From an uncultured Ulvibacter sp. (GTDB lineage: Bacteria; Bacteroidota; Bacteroidia; Flavobacteriales; Flavobacteriaceae), in assembly GCA_938041335.1 (NCBI GenBank), contig CALIAF010000001.1:1-39172 (forward strand): DNA of 39,172 nt. The letters run 5' to 3'. The translations under genes and the position numbers were made by a program. Below the pieces are notes generated by a model that worked only from the letters and a program-made list of their open reading frames with translations, was not told where the DNA came from and ran no database searches. The stretch's first letter is position 1. Each line of letters begins with the position of its first letter. Positions 7,423 through 15,616 of this stretch are shown piece by piece.

Positions 7423-7497
7423 GTCCTTCGACAAGCTCAGGATGACAGTTATATAATTATAAAGTTTTAGTTTGTCACACTGAGCCTGTCGAAGTGC
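7423..7497. repeat. Inverted pair of the CTTCGACAAGCTCAG-type interspersed repeat
   Basis: The left arm at 7423-7447 contains CCTTCGACAAGCTCAGG followed by ATGACA. The right arm at 7473-7497 contains TGTCACACTGAGCCTGTCGA. The reverse complement of the left arm matches the right arm at 20 of 25 positions, with a 25-base AT-rich centre. This is a dispersed repeat family found in many Bacteroidota genomes. It lies in the convergent gap between two genes, where it can form a long imperfect hairpin on either transcript. Confidence 0.8.
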
Positions 7498-7519
7498 GTT
7501 TCAGAATTTTCATGTAATA

Positions 7520-10500
7520 TTAGTCTGTATTCACATTAATCCTAACTCCTTCACTGTGACTAGAAAACTCTGGCGCATACATACTTTGTATGGTGGTAAT
7601 ACCATTGCTAAACGTCCCAGCATTATTGACGCGTAAGTCATATTCAAAAACATAAATGCCTTTTCTTAAACTGTCAAAAAAGAAATTGGTGCTTGCATCT
7701 TTTGTGGCTTGGTAATAGCCCAATCCATCTTGATATTTATATGTGGACAATACATCTATTGGCTCTAAACCGGCGGCACGCATATCTTTCATATGCACAA
7801 AATCCATCTCACGGTCTGTTTGTAACTCGATACGAACGCGCACTAAATCACCCACGCTTAAAGCAGTGGTTTCTGTGATTTCAGAAAGTTCTTCGCCAGT
7901 AGCGGTATTCTTTTTTAAGAACAATTTTTTCTTCAATTGCAATGGAGTTTCGGCTGTTGTGATCTTATCTAAATCTTCAAAATATTGCCAGTACAATCCT
8001 CCCCAAGCAATGCCTTCACCTTTTTTATTCATCGTCACGGTTGCCATCGTTTCATCTATTTCCGTAGTATTCCAACTTGTTTTAAAATATCCAGTTCCAG
8101 CTTCTACTTGCACGCCATCCAAGGTAGATGGGTCAATGATTTTATCACCTACGGTAATGGTTACCGCGTCAGTTACACTTAACCAATCTGTGCCTTGCAG
8201 CAACAATGCATATACCGCTTCGCTTGTAGCTTTAGTGGTGCTCCATTGATTGGTTTGCTTGTTTTTAAGCAGCCAGATTTTTAGGTTATCAATCGTCTCG
8301 ATGTCTTTGTCAATCTCAGAAAACACCTCTATCATTAGCGCTTGTGTTTCTACAGGAGCTTGATACCAGTGCCAAGAAGGCGTATTGCTTTTCCAGTACA
8401 TCCCAAGTTCTTCACTTGTAATACTGTTCTCTTTTAACGATTTTGTGATTTTTTGAGCGCTTGCTGTTTTGCCGTTTCGCTGCAACACTAGTGCGATCAT
8501 TCCTTTACTGTATAGATTTCTGTCTAACCAGTATTGTTCCATTTGCCCTAAATAGTAGTTGCTCAACTTTTCTACTTCCTTGCTTTTTTTCAACTCAGGA
8601 AAAAAGCTACGCATATATAAATACTGTGTTTGCATCCTGCTTAAATGATCTTTTGTATAATCTGGCGCTTCGGTATGTCGGGATAGTCTATCATATTCCT
8701 CCACAAACTCACGGTCTAAATAGGCAACCGCTTTACTAATCATTTGGTCGGCTTCATTTGTGGTAACCCCTAGTTGTATTAAATGACCAAAACCTGACAT
8801 AATATGCTGCGTGATATAACGGTTCTCTCTACCGCCATTAAACCAAGGCCAAGCACCAGAACCCATTTGATTTTGTTTTAATGTACTCACCGCTTCGTCT
8901 TGATTGCGTTGCATCAAGTTGAGGTCAAACAAAAGTGCGATTCTTTTTTTCTGTTCGCTCTCGCTTTGCGCATCTCTCAACCAAGGTGTTTCTTGTATGA
9001 GTAATGATTTTAAATCTTCGTTTTTTTCAAGATTACTTAACAAAGCATCACTGTTTGCCCATTGGTTAAACACGGCTTGGATGCGCGGATTGCTATTGGC
9101 AATATGACTTGCAAGACGGTTAGCATAATATCTAGAAAAAGTCTGTTCATTACAGGCATATGGATACTCCATTAAATAGGGGAGTGCCTGTACCGCATAC
9201 CAAGCAGGATTAGACGTCACCTCTAGCGTCAATTTATGATGCTTTAAGCTTGTTGAAGTATTCTCCTTTAACTTATCTAATGTAAACGTTTTGGTCTGGT
9301 TAGAACGCACCCACATCGGTAAGGTCTCGGTTACTAACATTCTATTGCTCAACACGGGAAGCGTGTTTTGCTCTCCATCACTAAAGTTCTCCGTTTGCGC
9401 AATCACTTTATATTCCACCGCTTGCACGGTAGACGGTATTTTTAAGCGCCACGACACCTGCGTATTATTCTTTTTTGCTACGGAAAAGTCCTGTGTCGCG
9501 TTTGCATTTGCCAGATCAACATCAATAGGCTTTCCAGTGATCCCATCGCTTAATTGCAATATTACTTTACCAGTTAAGTCTTTGTCGCTTAGGTTAGAGA
9601 TTTTTGAGCTTATGATAATCTCGTCACCTTCGCGCAAAAAGCGTGGTGCATTAGGCACGACCATTAACTCCTTTTGAGTCACGGCCTCAAAGGTGGCTAC
9701 TTTTGTGTCTAGGTCTTTGGTATGCGCTAGTAGTTGCAGTTTCCAGCGTGTTAGCGCTTCTGGTGTGGTAAAACTAAAAGAGATCTCTCCATTGGCATTT
9801 GTTTTTAATTGTGGTAAAAAGAAGGCGGTCTCTTGAAGGTTTTTGCGGATTTTAACTTTTGAGAAGTCTGATGATGAAGCAGAGGATGAGTCCGTTTTAA
9901 TAACTAATCCAGGAACTTCACCACTCAATATTTGCTCATTATTCATGACAACTTCATTCAGTTCTTCATCTTCATTTGACATCTCCATAAAACCTGCGTC
10001 CGTCTCCACATTGTCTGTTATCATCATAGGCGAAGCGGCGGTTGTATTTAATCCTTTTCTCATACTTCTTTCTCGATAATCTCTACGACCATTTAAGCTC
10101 AAGCCAAACCAATTATAGGCATCAAATTGCTGGCTGTTATAATTGTTATAGCCGCGATAGCCATATTGAAGGTATAAAGAAGTATTACCAAAACTTGTAT
10201 GCCCATTAGGGCCTCCAATTGCGCGATACGTAATAGACGGTTGCGGGTTAAAACTCCAATCGTGTGGTGTAAATTGATCTAACGACACATCATACATACT
10301 CGCTAAAAGCTCTGCAGAAACTTTCTCACCTTCTGGCCCTTTTATTGTAAAGCTCCACGTTTCTGGTACTCCTGGCTCTAGTTTGTCTCTAAAAGTTTTG
10401 GTTTGAATACTTAATTCTGTTGATGGAGCAGGTACTTTTACTTGTAGTGTTCCGCCTTGATAACTATTAAAAGCTGTAAAACTATAATGCACTGCAAAAC

Positions 10501-13500
10501 CGCCAATATCGGATGTAGTCACAGGAATTTGGATAGTTTTAGAGTTTTTATCTAATGGGAAGATTTGAGTATCAATTAGTTTTCTGTCTTTTTCAATAGT
10601 AATCGTTACTGTTATTGCGGCATTAGATTTTATAGTTACGGTTGCTATGTCGCCAGCGCTATAGGTTTCTTGATGTAATGCAATATCAAATAGTTTGTTG
10701 TCTGCTGGCGTATCATCTGTATCACTAAACAAATTCGTATAACTTTTAGAAATCACTTCTTGCCCAAATTTATCTTTTGTCGTGGCAATAACAACATAAG
10801 CGCCAGCGTCCCATTTCTTCATATTTCCGAAGTCATCTTCACTGTCTTCATTTGTAGTGTTTGTCGTCACTTTTTTAGTAAAAACAACTTCGCCTTCTTC
10901 CCATTGTGAGATGGCGTTTTGATCCGTATACGCATCATGAGGGAATAGTGTTGCAAACTCAGTTGCGGTAAATTCTTGATAATCTGGAGCCATCCAAGGG
11001 CGAACACGTGTTACGCTTTCTGGAGCCTTTAGTTTTATCATTTTCAGCATAACTACCGCCGAAACTTTCTCACCGTTTAGGTTTTTAGTATTCACTTTTA
11101 AAGTCTGTTCTTTGTCTTGTTGGTCTATCTTTTGCGGTGCTTTTAGCCCAATGGTAAGTGCATGATATCCTACGTTAACCGTTGTTGCGGTACTTTGAGT
11201 CTCTCCGTTAATATCTGTGACATCTGCCGTGACTTCATAATTAAAAACAGGCTGCCCTTTTTTATCTACACTCGCATCTGGGAGCGCTTTAAAATCTATG
11301 GTGTATTCTCCTTTATCGTTAGTGGTGGTTTCTCCAAAAGTGATTTCTTGGCCTTCATTGTAGTTTTGAGATCTACCCCAATAGTACCAGCGCGGGTATT
11401 GCACTTGTCTTGTTACTTTATAGGCGACCTGTGCATTTGTAATGGTACTGCCAGAAAAAGAGATGGCTTCACCTGTGACTTTAATATCATCGTTTACTCT
11501 GTAGGTTTCTGTAACCGGTTTAAAGTTGGTTTCAAACTTAGGGCGTTTGTATTCTTCTACGTTGAAATAAGAAGTATTTGAGAAATTCTTAGAACCATCA
11601 GATTCTAATTCTAAATAATAACTACCTGTTAATCGCCCGGCAGGGATTATAAATTCACCTGTTACGGTACCGTATTCGTTGGTCTTTAACTCTAGTTCGC
11701 CTGCATCATCTCCATTAGCATCATACATATAAACAAAAAGCGATTCATTGGTTACAATACTAGAGGTGTCCTCCTCCGTTTGTATCACAATACCTTTAAA
11801 ATATACGGTTTGACCTGGTCTATAAATACTACGATCTGTAAATAAGAAGCTTCTGTATTTCTGGGCATCTTGGTTGTAGTTTCTGTAATTGTGGTAGTTA
11901 CTAAAAAATGCATTATCCTTTTCGTGGCGTACACTCACAGAATAACTGCGGTAATTATCTTTGTTTACGGGTACTTTAAATTGGCCCTTTGTGTCTGTAG
12001 TATACGTTTTAGTAATTGGGTTTCTGCCTTGTTCTATTACCGTGCACGTTGCATTAGCAATGGGTCTTCCGTTATTACGGTCTACTACTTGAAACGTTGT
12101 TTGATTTTCGGCTTGTGTTTTTACCAGTGCCAGATTAGTGTATTGCAACTGTGTGTATTCAAAAAGACGATTGTTGTCACTCTCCGCAGGTTTTGCCAGA
12201 ACGATATATCTGCCTTGAGCAACGCCAGGCAGTAGTAATTCTGTGCTGTGATTTCTGTAGTCACCTTCATCACGTAACGCTGCTGTCCATGTTTTTACTC
12301 GTGATAGTGTTTCAATAAACTTTCCTTTTTCTTCTTTGTTGTTAATCTTACGTAAGCGTTCATTTTCAGCTTCGGAAATTTTATAGACTGAAAGCTGTAC
12401 GTTTTTTACATTTTGGTATGTAACTAAAATAAGACCATCTGTATCAATAGGCAGATAGCGCTCCATCTGCAGTTGCAATGATGGCTGTGTGATGTTTTGT
12501 TTCAAGCTTGCTGCTCGAGCCGCAACGTGACTTTCTGGAAATTGTTTGATGAGCTTATCGCTAATGGCAAGCGCCTCTTTAAAATTAAAACGGAGATTGT
12601 TGTTTTCATCTTTGTTATAGGCTTGCCCTTGTTGGTGCATCAATTGAGCAATCTCGATATCATAGATGGCCTTTGCGTAATCTTGATTTATTTTTGCTTT
12701 TCCTTTTTCTAAAGCGTCAAGAAATAAAGCGTCGCTATCTGCAAAGGTTCCTTTGTTTTTAATAAACAACAAACGTTCTGCATCTACCGTAACTAGTGGG
12801 ATTTCATTTTTGTTTGATGCATGAAAAGTGAGCAGTCGCTGGTATAATTTTAATGCTTTTAATTCTAGGGATAAGGTGTCTTGAGATGGTAAGGATATCT
12901 GAACAAATTTTTGATACTCACTTAGGTAATTAGGGTCTGTAATCTCAAAAGCGTAAGTAGGTTTATTAATTGAGTTTTCTGTGGTTTTGTAAAATGCTAA
13001 TGCGTTATGTGCTAAAAAATCATAGAGCGTTGGACGAATGGTTTTAGCCTCTTTCTGGGCAGTGATAATTGGTTCAAAATCAGCTGTTGTGGTATTTTGT
13101 AAAAGGGTTTCGTTACTAAGCGATTGCCCGTAATAGGTTGCAATCTCTGCAAAAAGGGTTTCTAAATCCCAGGTTCTAAAATCTGCGTTATCTACTTTGT
13201 TTTCTGTCTTGGTACGGTTATAAAATTTATATCTGTTAGCACTAAAGTAGTCCCAGTAGAGTTTGGCGAGCATATTTTGTAGTACACTTTTGTTTGCACC
13301 TTGCGTCTGGGCAATCATTGCTTTAAAGTCATCAATCACTTTTAGCTGCGCATCTTCTTCTAAAACTAGCGCAAATTTGCTTTTAAAGAGAAGCGTTTTT
13401 ATTTGCTGCACTTGATTGTTTTCTGCGGTTGCTTTATTCTCAATTTGTGTGATGACCGTCAATGCAGACTTAGGTAAATCTTCAAGTTCAAATTTTTCTA

Positions 13501-13597
13501 CTTGATTCCATAAGGTGTTGTAGTTGTTGTTTTGGGCCTGCATAGGAGTCAATGAGATTAGTATAAGTGCGACAAAAAAGGGTGTAAACGTTTTCAT
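7520..13597 (-). CDS. Alpha-2-macroglobulin family protein with intact thioester motif
   Basis: A 2025-residue periplasmic or surface protein that traps proteases, thought to protect the cell envelope. The signal peptide is MKTFTPFFVALILISLTPMQ-AQ, with no lipobox. An N-terminal helical region (about 30-370) is followed by MG1/MG2-type beta domains (RSFLFTDRSIYRPGQTVYFKG at about 590 is the MG2 signature). A bait-like region spans about 1150-1260. The A2M core has ETAFFLPQLKTNANGEISFSFTTPEALTRWK, and the thioester Cys1482-Asn-Glu-Gln1485 sits in PYACNEQTF. An alpha-alpha toroid (TED) comes next, then a C-terminal receptor-binding-like domain. The bait segment contains LNEVV and SGEVPGLVI, reminiscent of SusC plug motifs. 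The usual bacterial partner pbpC is not adjacent. Confidence 0.95.
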   Translation of the reverse strand: MKTFTPFFVALILISLTPMQAQNNNYNTLWNQVEKFELEDLPKSALTVITQIENKATAENNQVQQIKTLLFKSKFALVLEEDAQLKVIDDFKAMIAQTQGANKSVLQNMLAKLYWDYFSANRYKFYNRTKTENKVDNADFRTWDLETLFAEIATYYGQSLSNETLLQNTTTADFEPIITAQKEAKTIRPTLYDFLAHNALAFYKTTENSINKPTYAFEITDPNYLSEYQKFVQISLPSQDTLSLELKALKLYQRLLTFHASNKNEIPLVTVDAERLLFIKNKGTFADSDALFLDALEKGKAKINQDYAKAIYDIEIAQLMHQQGQAYNKDENNNLRFNFKEALAISDKLIKQFPESHVAARAASLKQNITQPSLQLQMERYLPIDTDGLILVTYQNVKNVQLSVYKISEAENERLRKINNKEEKGKFIETLSRVKTWTAALRDEGDYRNHSTELLLPGVAQGRYIVLAKPAESDNNRLFEYTQLQYTNLALVKTQAENQTTFQVVDRNNGRPIANATCTVIEQGRNPITKTYTTDTKGQFKVPVNKDNYRSYSVSVRHEKDNAFFSNYHNYRNYNQDAQKYRSFLFTDRSIYRPGQTVYFKGIVIQTEEDTSSIVTNESLFVYMYDANGDDAGELELKTNEYGTVTGEFIIPAGRLTGSYYLELESDGSKNFSNTSYFNVEEYKRPKFETNFKPVTETYRVNDDIKVTGEAISFSGSTITNAQVAYKVTRQVQYPRWYYWGRSQNYNEGQEITFGETTTNDKGEYTIDFKALPDASVDKKGQPVFNYEVTADVTDINGETQSTATTVNVGYHALTIGLKAPQKIDQQDKEQTLKVNTKNLNGEKVSAVVMLKMIKLKAPESVTRVRPWMAPDYQEFTATEFATLFPHDAYTDQNAISQWEEGEVVFTKKVTTNTTNEDSEDDFGNMKKWDAGAYVVIATTKDKFGQEVISKSYTNLFSDTDDTPADNKLFDIALHQETYSAGDIATVTIKSNAAITVTITIEKDRKLIDTQIFPLDKNSKTIQIPVTTSDIGGFAVHYSFTAFNSYQGGTLQVKVPAPSTELSIQTKTFRDKLEPGVPETWSFTIKGPEGEKVSAELLASMYDVSLDQFTPHDWSFNPQPSITYRAIGGPNGHTSFGNTSLYLQYGYRGYNNYNSQQFDAYNWFGLSLNGRRDYRERSMRKGLNTTAASPMMITDNVETDAGFMEMSNEDEELNEVVMNNEQILSGEVPGLVIKTDSSSASSSDFSKVKIRKNLQETAFFLPQLKTNANGEISFSFTTPEALTRWKLQLLAHTKDLDTKVATFEAVTQKELMVVPNAPRFLREGDEIIISSKISNLSDKDLTGKVILQLSDGITGKPIDVDLANANATQDFSVAKKNNTQVSWRLKIPSTVQAVEYKVIAQTENFSDGEQNTLPVLSNRMLVTETLPMWVRSNQTKTFTLDKLKENTSTSLKHHKLTLEVTSNPAWYAVQALPYLMEYPYACNEQTFSRYYANRLASHIANSNPRIQAVFNQWANSDALLSNLEKNEDLKSLLIQETPWLRDAQSESEQKKRIALLFDLNLMQRNQDEAVSTLKQNQMGSGAWPWFNGGRENRYITQHIMSGFGHLIQLGVTTNEADQMISKAVAYLDREFVEEYDRLSRHTEAPDYTKDHLSRMQTQYLYMRSFFPELKKSKEVEKLSNYYLGQMEQYWLDRNLYSKGMIALVLQRNGKTASAQKITKSLKENSITSEELGMYWKSNTPSWHWYQAPVETQALMIEVFSEIDKDIETIDNLKIWLLKNKQTNQWSTTKATSEAVYALLLQGTDWLSVTDAVTITVGDKIIDPSTLDGVQVEAGTGYFKTSWNTTEIDETMATVTMNKKGEGIAWGGLYWQYFEDLDKITTAETPLQLKKKLFLKKNTATGEELSEITETTALSVGDLVRVRIELQTDREMDFVHMKDMRAAGLEPIDVLSTYKYQDGLGYYQATKDASTNFFFDSLRKGIYVFEYDLRVNNAGTFSNGITTIQSMYAPEFSSHSEGVRINVNTD

Positions 13598-13614
13598 GAA
13601 TGTGATTTTTTAGA

Positions 13615-13699
13615 AAGATACAACGTGTTGTATCTTCTTATAAACAGTAATGAGCAATAACAATACCTAAATGAGTGAAAGTAAACTATTGTTTAGGTA
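13615..13699. promoter_or_regulatory. Two inverted repeats in the leader/promoter of the alpha-2-macroglobulin gene
   Basis: A near-perfect palindrome AAGATACAAC-GT-GTTGTATCTT (13615-13636) begins 17 bases upstream of the A2M start codon. A second pair, TACCTAAA (13664-13671) and TTTAGGTA (13692-13699), lies upstream of it. On the minus strand the first palindrome includes TATCTTTC, close to a -7 element, so a regulator bound there could block the promoter. Operator function is an inference; a short RNA hairpin in the leader is the alternative. Confidence 0.45.
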
Positions 13700-13771
13700 A
13701 CGCTTTTTGGAACTGTATTTGTATAAAGATATTAAATCTTACACAATGAATGCGAGTATACTCACGTTCGG

Positions 13772-13802
13772 TTTAATAAGATGTGCTTAAACCTTATATT
13801 TG
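13772..13802 (+). promoter_or_regulatory. Promoter of the TPR protein gene
   Basis: TATATTTG at 13795-13802 matches the TAnnTTTG consensus. TTTA at 13772-13775 is placed 19 bases upstream as a near-match to the -33 TTTG. Transcription should start near 13809, about 30 bases before the ATG. A 10-bp palindrome GAGTATACTC (13754-13763) lies just upstream and could be an operator. Confidence 0.6.
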
Positions 13803-13840
13803 AATCTTAATCCCAATTTCTGCATTAGCCGAGATTTTAT

Positions 13841-14797
13841 ATGAAGAACTTATTTTTTACATTTTTACTCATTCCTATTCTTACAATGGCACAATCTTCT
13901 TTTGAAAAGGCAGAGCAGTTGTTCAAGCAAGAAAATTTCCGAAGTGCAAAACCACTTTTTGAAAAACACCTTGATGCGCATCCGGATGACAGACAAACCA
14001 TAGAGTATTTGGGTGACATTGCTGGATATGAAAAAGAATGGGATGATGCCATGGATTATTATGAGCGGCTTGTAGATCTGGATGAAAGCAGTGCGAATTA
14101 CCATTTTAAATATGGAGGTGCATTAGGAATGAAGGCGCTTTCTATTAGTAAAATTAGGGCTGCAACGTATATAGGGGATATAAAGGAGCATTTTGAGGCC
14201 GCAGCAAAATTAGATCCTAAACACATAGAAGCGCGGTGGGCCTTAGTAGAATTTTATATTCAGTTGCCCGGAATTATAGGTGGGAGTGAGGCTAAATCCA
14301 TTAAATATGCAAACCAATTGTTGGCTATTTCGCCAGTAGATGGCTATCTGGCAAATGGATATATCGCAGAGTATAGTGGTCGTCCAGGTGATGCAGAAAA
14401 CTTTTATAAAAAGGCAATTGAAATAGGTGGCTCGCCTCATACCTATGAGAAACTATCTGAGCATTATGAAAAAAACAATGCGCCCCAGAAAGCGATAGAA
14501 ACCGCAAAAAAATCTCTTGCAATTCATAAAAGGAATACTTTAAATTATCAAATAGGAAAAGTGGCCGCGCAGTATAATCTAGATGCAGAATTGGGGATTA
14601 ATTGTTTGCAGGCGTATATTAAAAATCATTCGGTAAGAGATGGTGTGCCTATAGATTGGGCGTATTATAGAATTGCTCAAATTTATAAGAACCTTGGTAA
14701 AAAACAGGATGCGATGGTGTGGATTGATAAAGCACTTGCTTCAAGACCAGATTTTAAAGAGGCAAAAGAAGAGCGAATAACAATTCTTTCTCTCTGA
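13841..14797 (+). CDS. Exported tetratricopeptide-repeat protein
   Basis: A 318-residue protein with a type I signal peptide (MKNLFFTFLLIPILTMAQ). Several TPR units follow: about 19-85 (FEKAEQLFKQENFRSAKPLF, then YLGDIAGYEKEWDDAMDYYERL), about 180-245 (YIAEYSGRPGDAENFYKKAIEIG, then LSEHYEKNNAPQKAIETAKKSLAI) and a last unit at about 285-310 (IAQIYKNLGKKQDAMVWIDKAL). TPR arrays bind partner proteins, so it is probably a periplasmic scaffold or assembly factor; the partner is unknown. It has its own TAnnTTTG promoter and is followed after 23 bases by a lipoprotein gene, probably in the same transcript. The divergent neighbour is the alpha-2-macroglobulin gene. Confidence 0.88.
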   Translation: MKNLFFTFLLIPILTMAQSSFEKAEQLFKQENFRSAKPLFEKHLDAHPDDRQTIEYLGDIAGYEKEWDDAMDYYERLVDLDESSANYHFKYGGALGMKALSISKIRAATYIGDIKEHFEAAAKLDPKHIEARWALVEFYIQLPGIIGGSEAKSIKYANQLLAISPVDGYLANGYIAEYSGRPGDAENFYKKAIEIGGSPHTYEKLSEHYEKNNAPQKAIETAKKSLAIHKRNTLNYQIGKVAAQYNLDAELGINCLQAYIKNHSVRDGVPIDWAYYRIAQIYKNLGKKQDAMVWIDKALASRPDFKEAKEERITILSL

Positions 14798-14820
14798 AGC
14801 GTTTTAAGTAAATAATAGGT

Positions 14821-15468
14821 GTGAAAAAGTTACTACTTATAGCAGTGCTGTTACTTCTTTCTTGCCGAGAAAAAACGCAAGAAGCTATTGAGCTAGCGCC
14901 AAAATCAAAAACAGAAGTTCAAACCGAGCGAACTACTCCTCAACCTGTTGCTTGCAATACTGCAAATAGTGTAGTACCAAAAAGCCTTTTACGTTGTAAA
15001 ATAAAAGCATTAGAAACCCTAGCGCATAACTATCTTTTAAAAGATTTTAATCAAAACATGGGTTTAGAAAAAACCAGCATTTACAGGGAGGTACAGTTTT
15101 CAAGCGAAAGCGATCACTACAGAAATGCCAATGTTGAAGCTATATTTAAGAAGATTAATTTTCTAAATACAGCTATTGAACAAGTAAATCAATGTAATGT
15201 AAAAAGCACCACCGATGTGGGAGGGAATACCTATCCTAGGGCAAGTATTACAGAGATTATCTTCAAATCTGAAGATTGCGCGATAGCGTTTATGACTACC
15301 ATAGAAGCTGTTAAAGCGGAGGGGTCGCTCATGTTTAGGATTGATAAAGGGCCACACTCCATTTTTCGGGAACAGAATATAGTGTATTATATATCTTCTG
15401 GTGGGTTTTATATGATGGAGTATTATGACGAAGTTGAAAAACAAATGAAAAAGATATTCTGCTCTTAG
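14821..15468 (+). CDS. Lipoprotein of unknown function, GTG start
   Basis: A 215-residue protein that starts with GTG at 14821, because no ATG fits the signal peptide. The peptide MKKLLLIAVLLLLSC has a lipobox LLSC with Cys15. A low-complexity linker (about 16-45) is followed by a compact domain with scattered Cys residues (for example VACNT, LRCKIK, QCNVKS, EDCAIA, and a C-terminal IFCS). The even number of Cys suggests disulfide bonds in the periplasm. The segment LNTAIEQVNQCN looks helical and FREQNIVYYISSGGFYMM looks like beta strands. I do not recognise the family. It is probably co-transcribed with the TPR gene 23 bases upstream. Confidence 0.75.
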   Translation: MKKLLLIAVLLLLSCREKTQEAIELAPKSKTEVQTERTTPQPVACNTANSVVPKSLLRCKIKALETLAHNYLLKDFNQNMGLEKTSIYREVQFSSESDHYRNANVEAIFKKINFLNTAIEQVNQCNVKSTTDVGGNTYPRASITEIIFKSEDCAIAFMTTIEAVKAEGSLMFRIDKGPHSIFREQNIVYYISSGGFYMMEYYDEVEKQMKKIFCS

Positions 15469-15554
15469 TCTCTTTTAAAATCATATTATGTTTATGAGAT
15501 TTGTTGTGTTGAAATCTCGTTTACTTCTTTACATATAAACTAATAAACTTACAA

Positions 15555-15615
15555 TTGTGTTTATTCAAAACGGTGTAACTTTAGGCATTTAAAACAGGTA
15601 ACTTTTAGGCAATTT
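15555..15615 (+). promoter_or_regulatory. Promoter region of mpl with a duplicated element
   Basis: TTG at 15555-15557 and TAACTTTA at 15576-15583 (one mismatch to TAnnTTTG) are 18 bases apart and form a plausible promoter. The element GTAACTTTAGGCATTT (15575-15590) is repeated as GTAACTTTTAGGCAATTT at 15598-15615, directly before the ATG at 15617. The second copy could compete as a -7 element or bind the same factor. Confidence 0.45.
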
Positions 15616-15616
15616 T

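Noticed and set aside
11162-11581. Long plus-strand open frames opposite the alpha-2-macroglobulin gene
   Set aside because: They lie antisense to a clear coding sequence, have biased composition and no recognisable domains.
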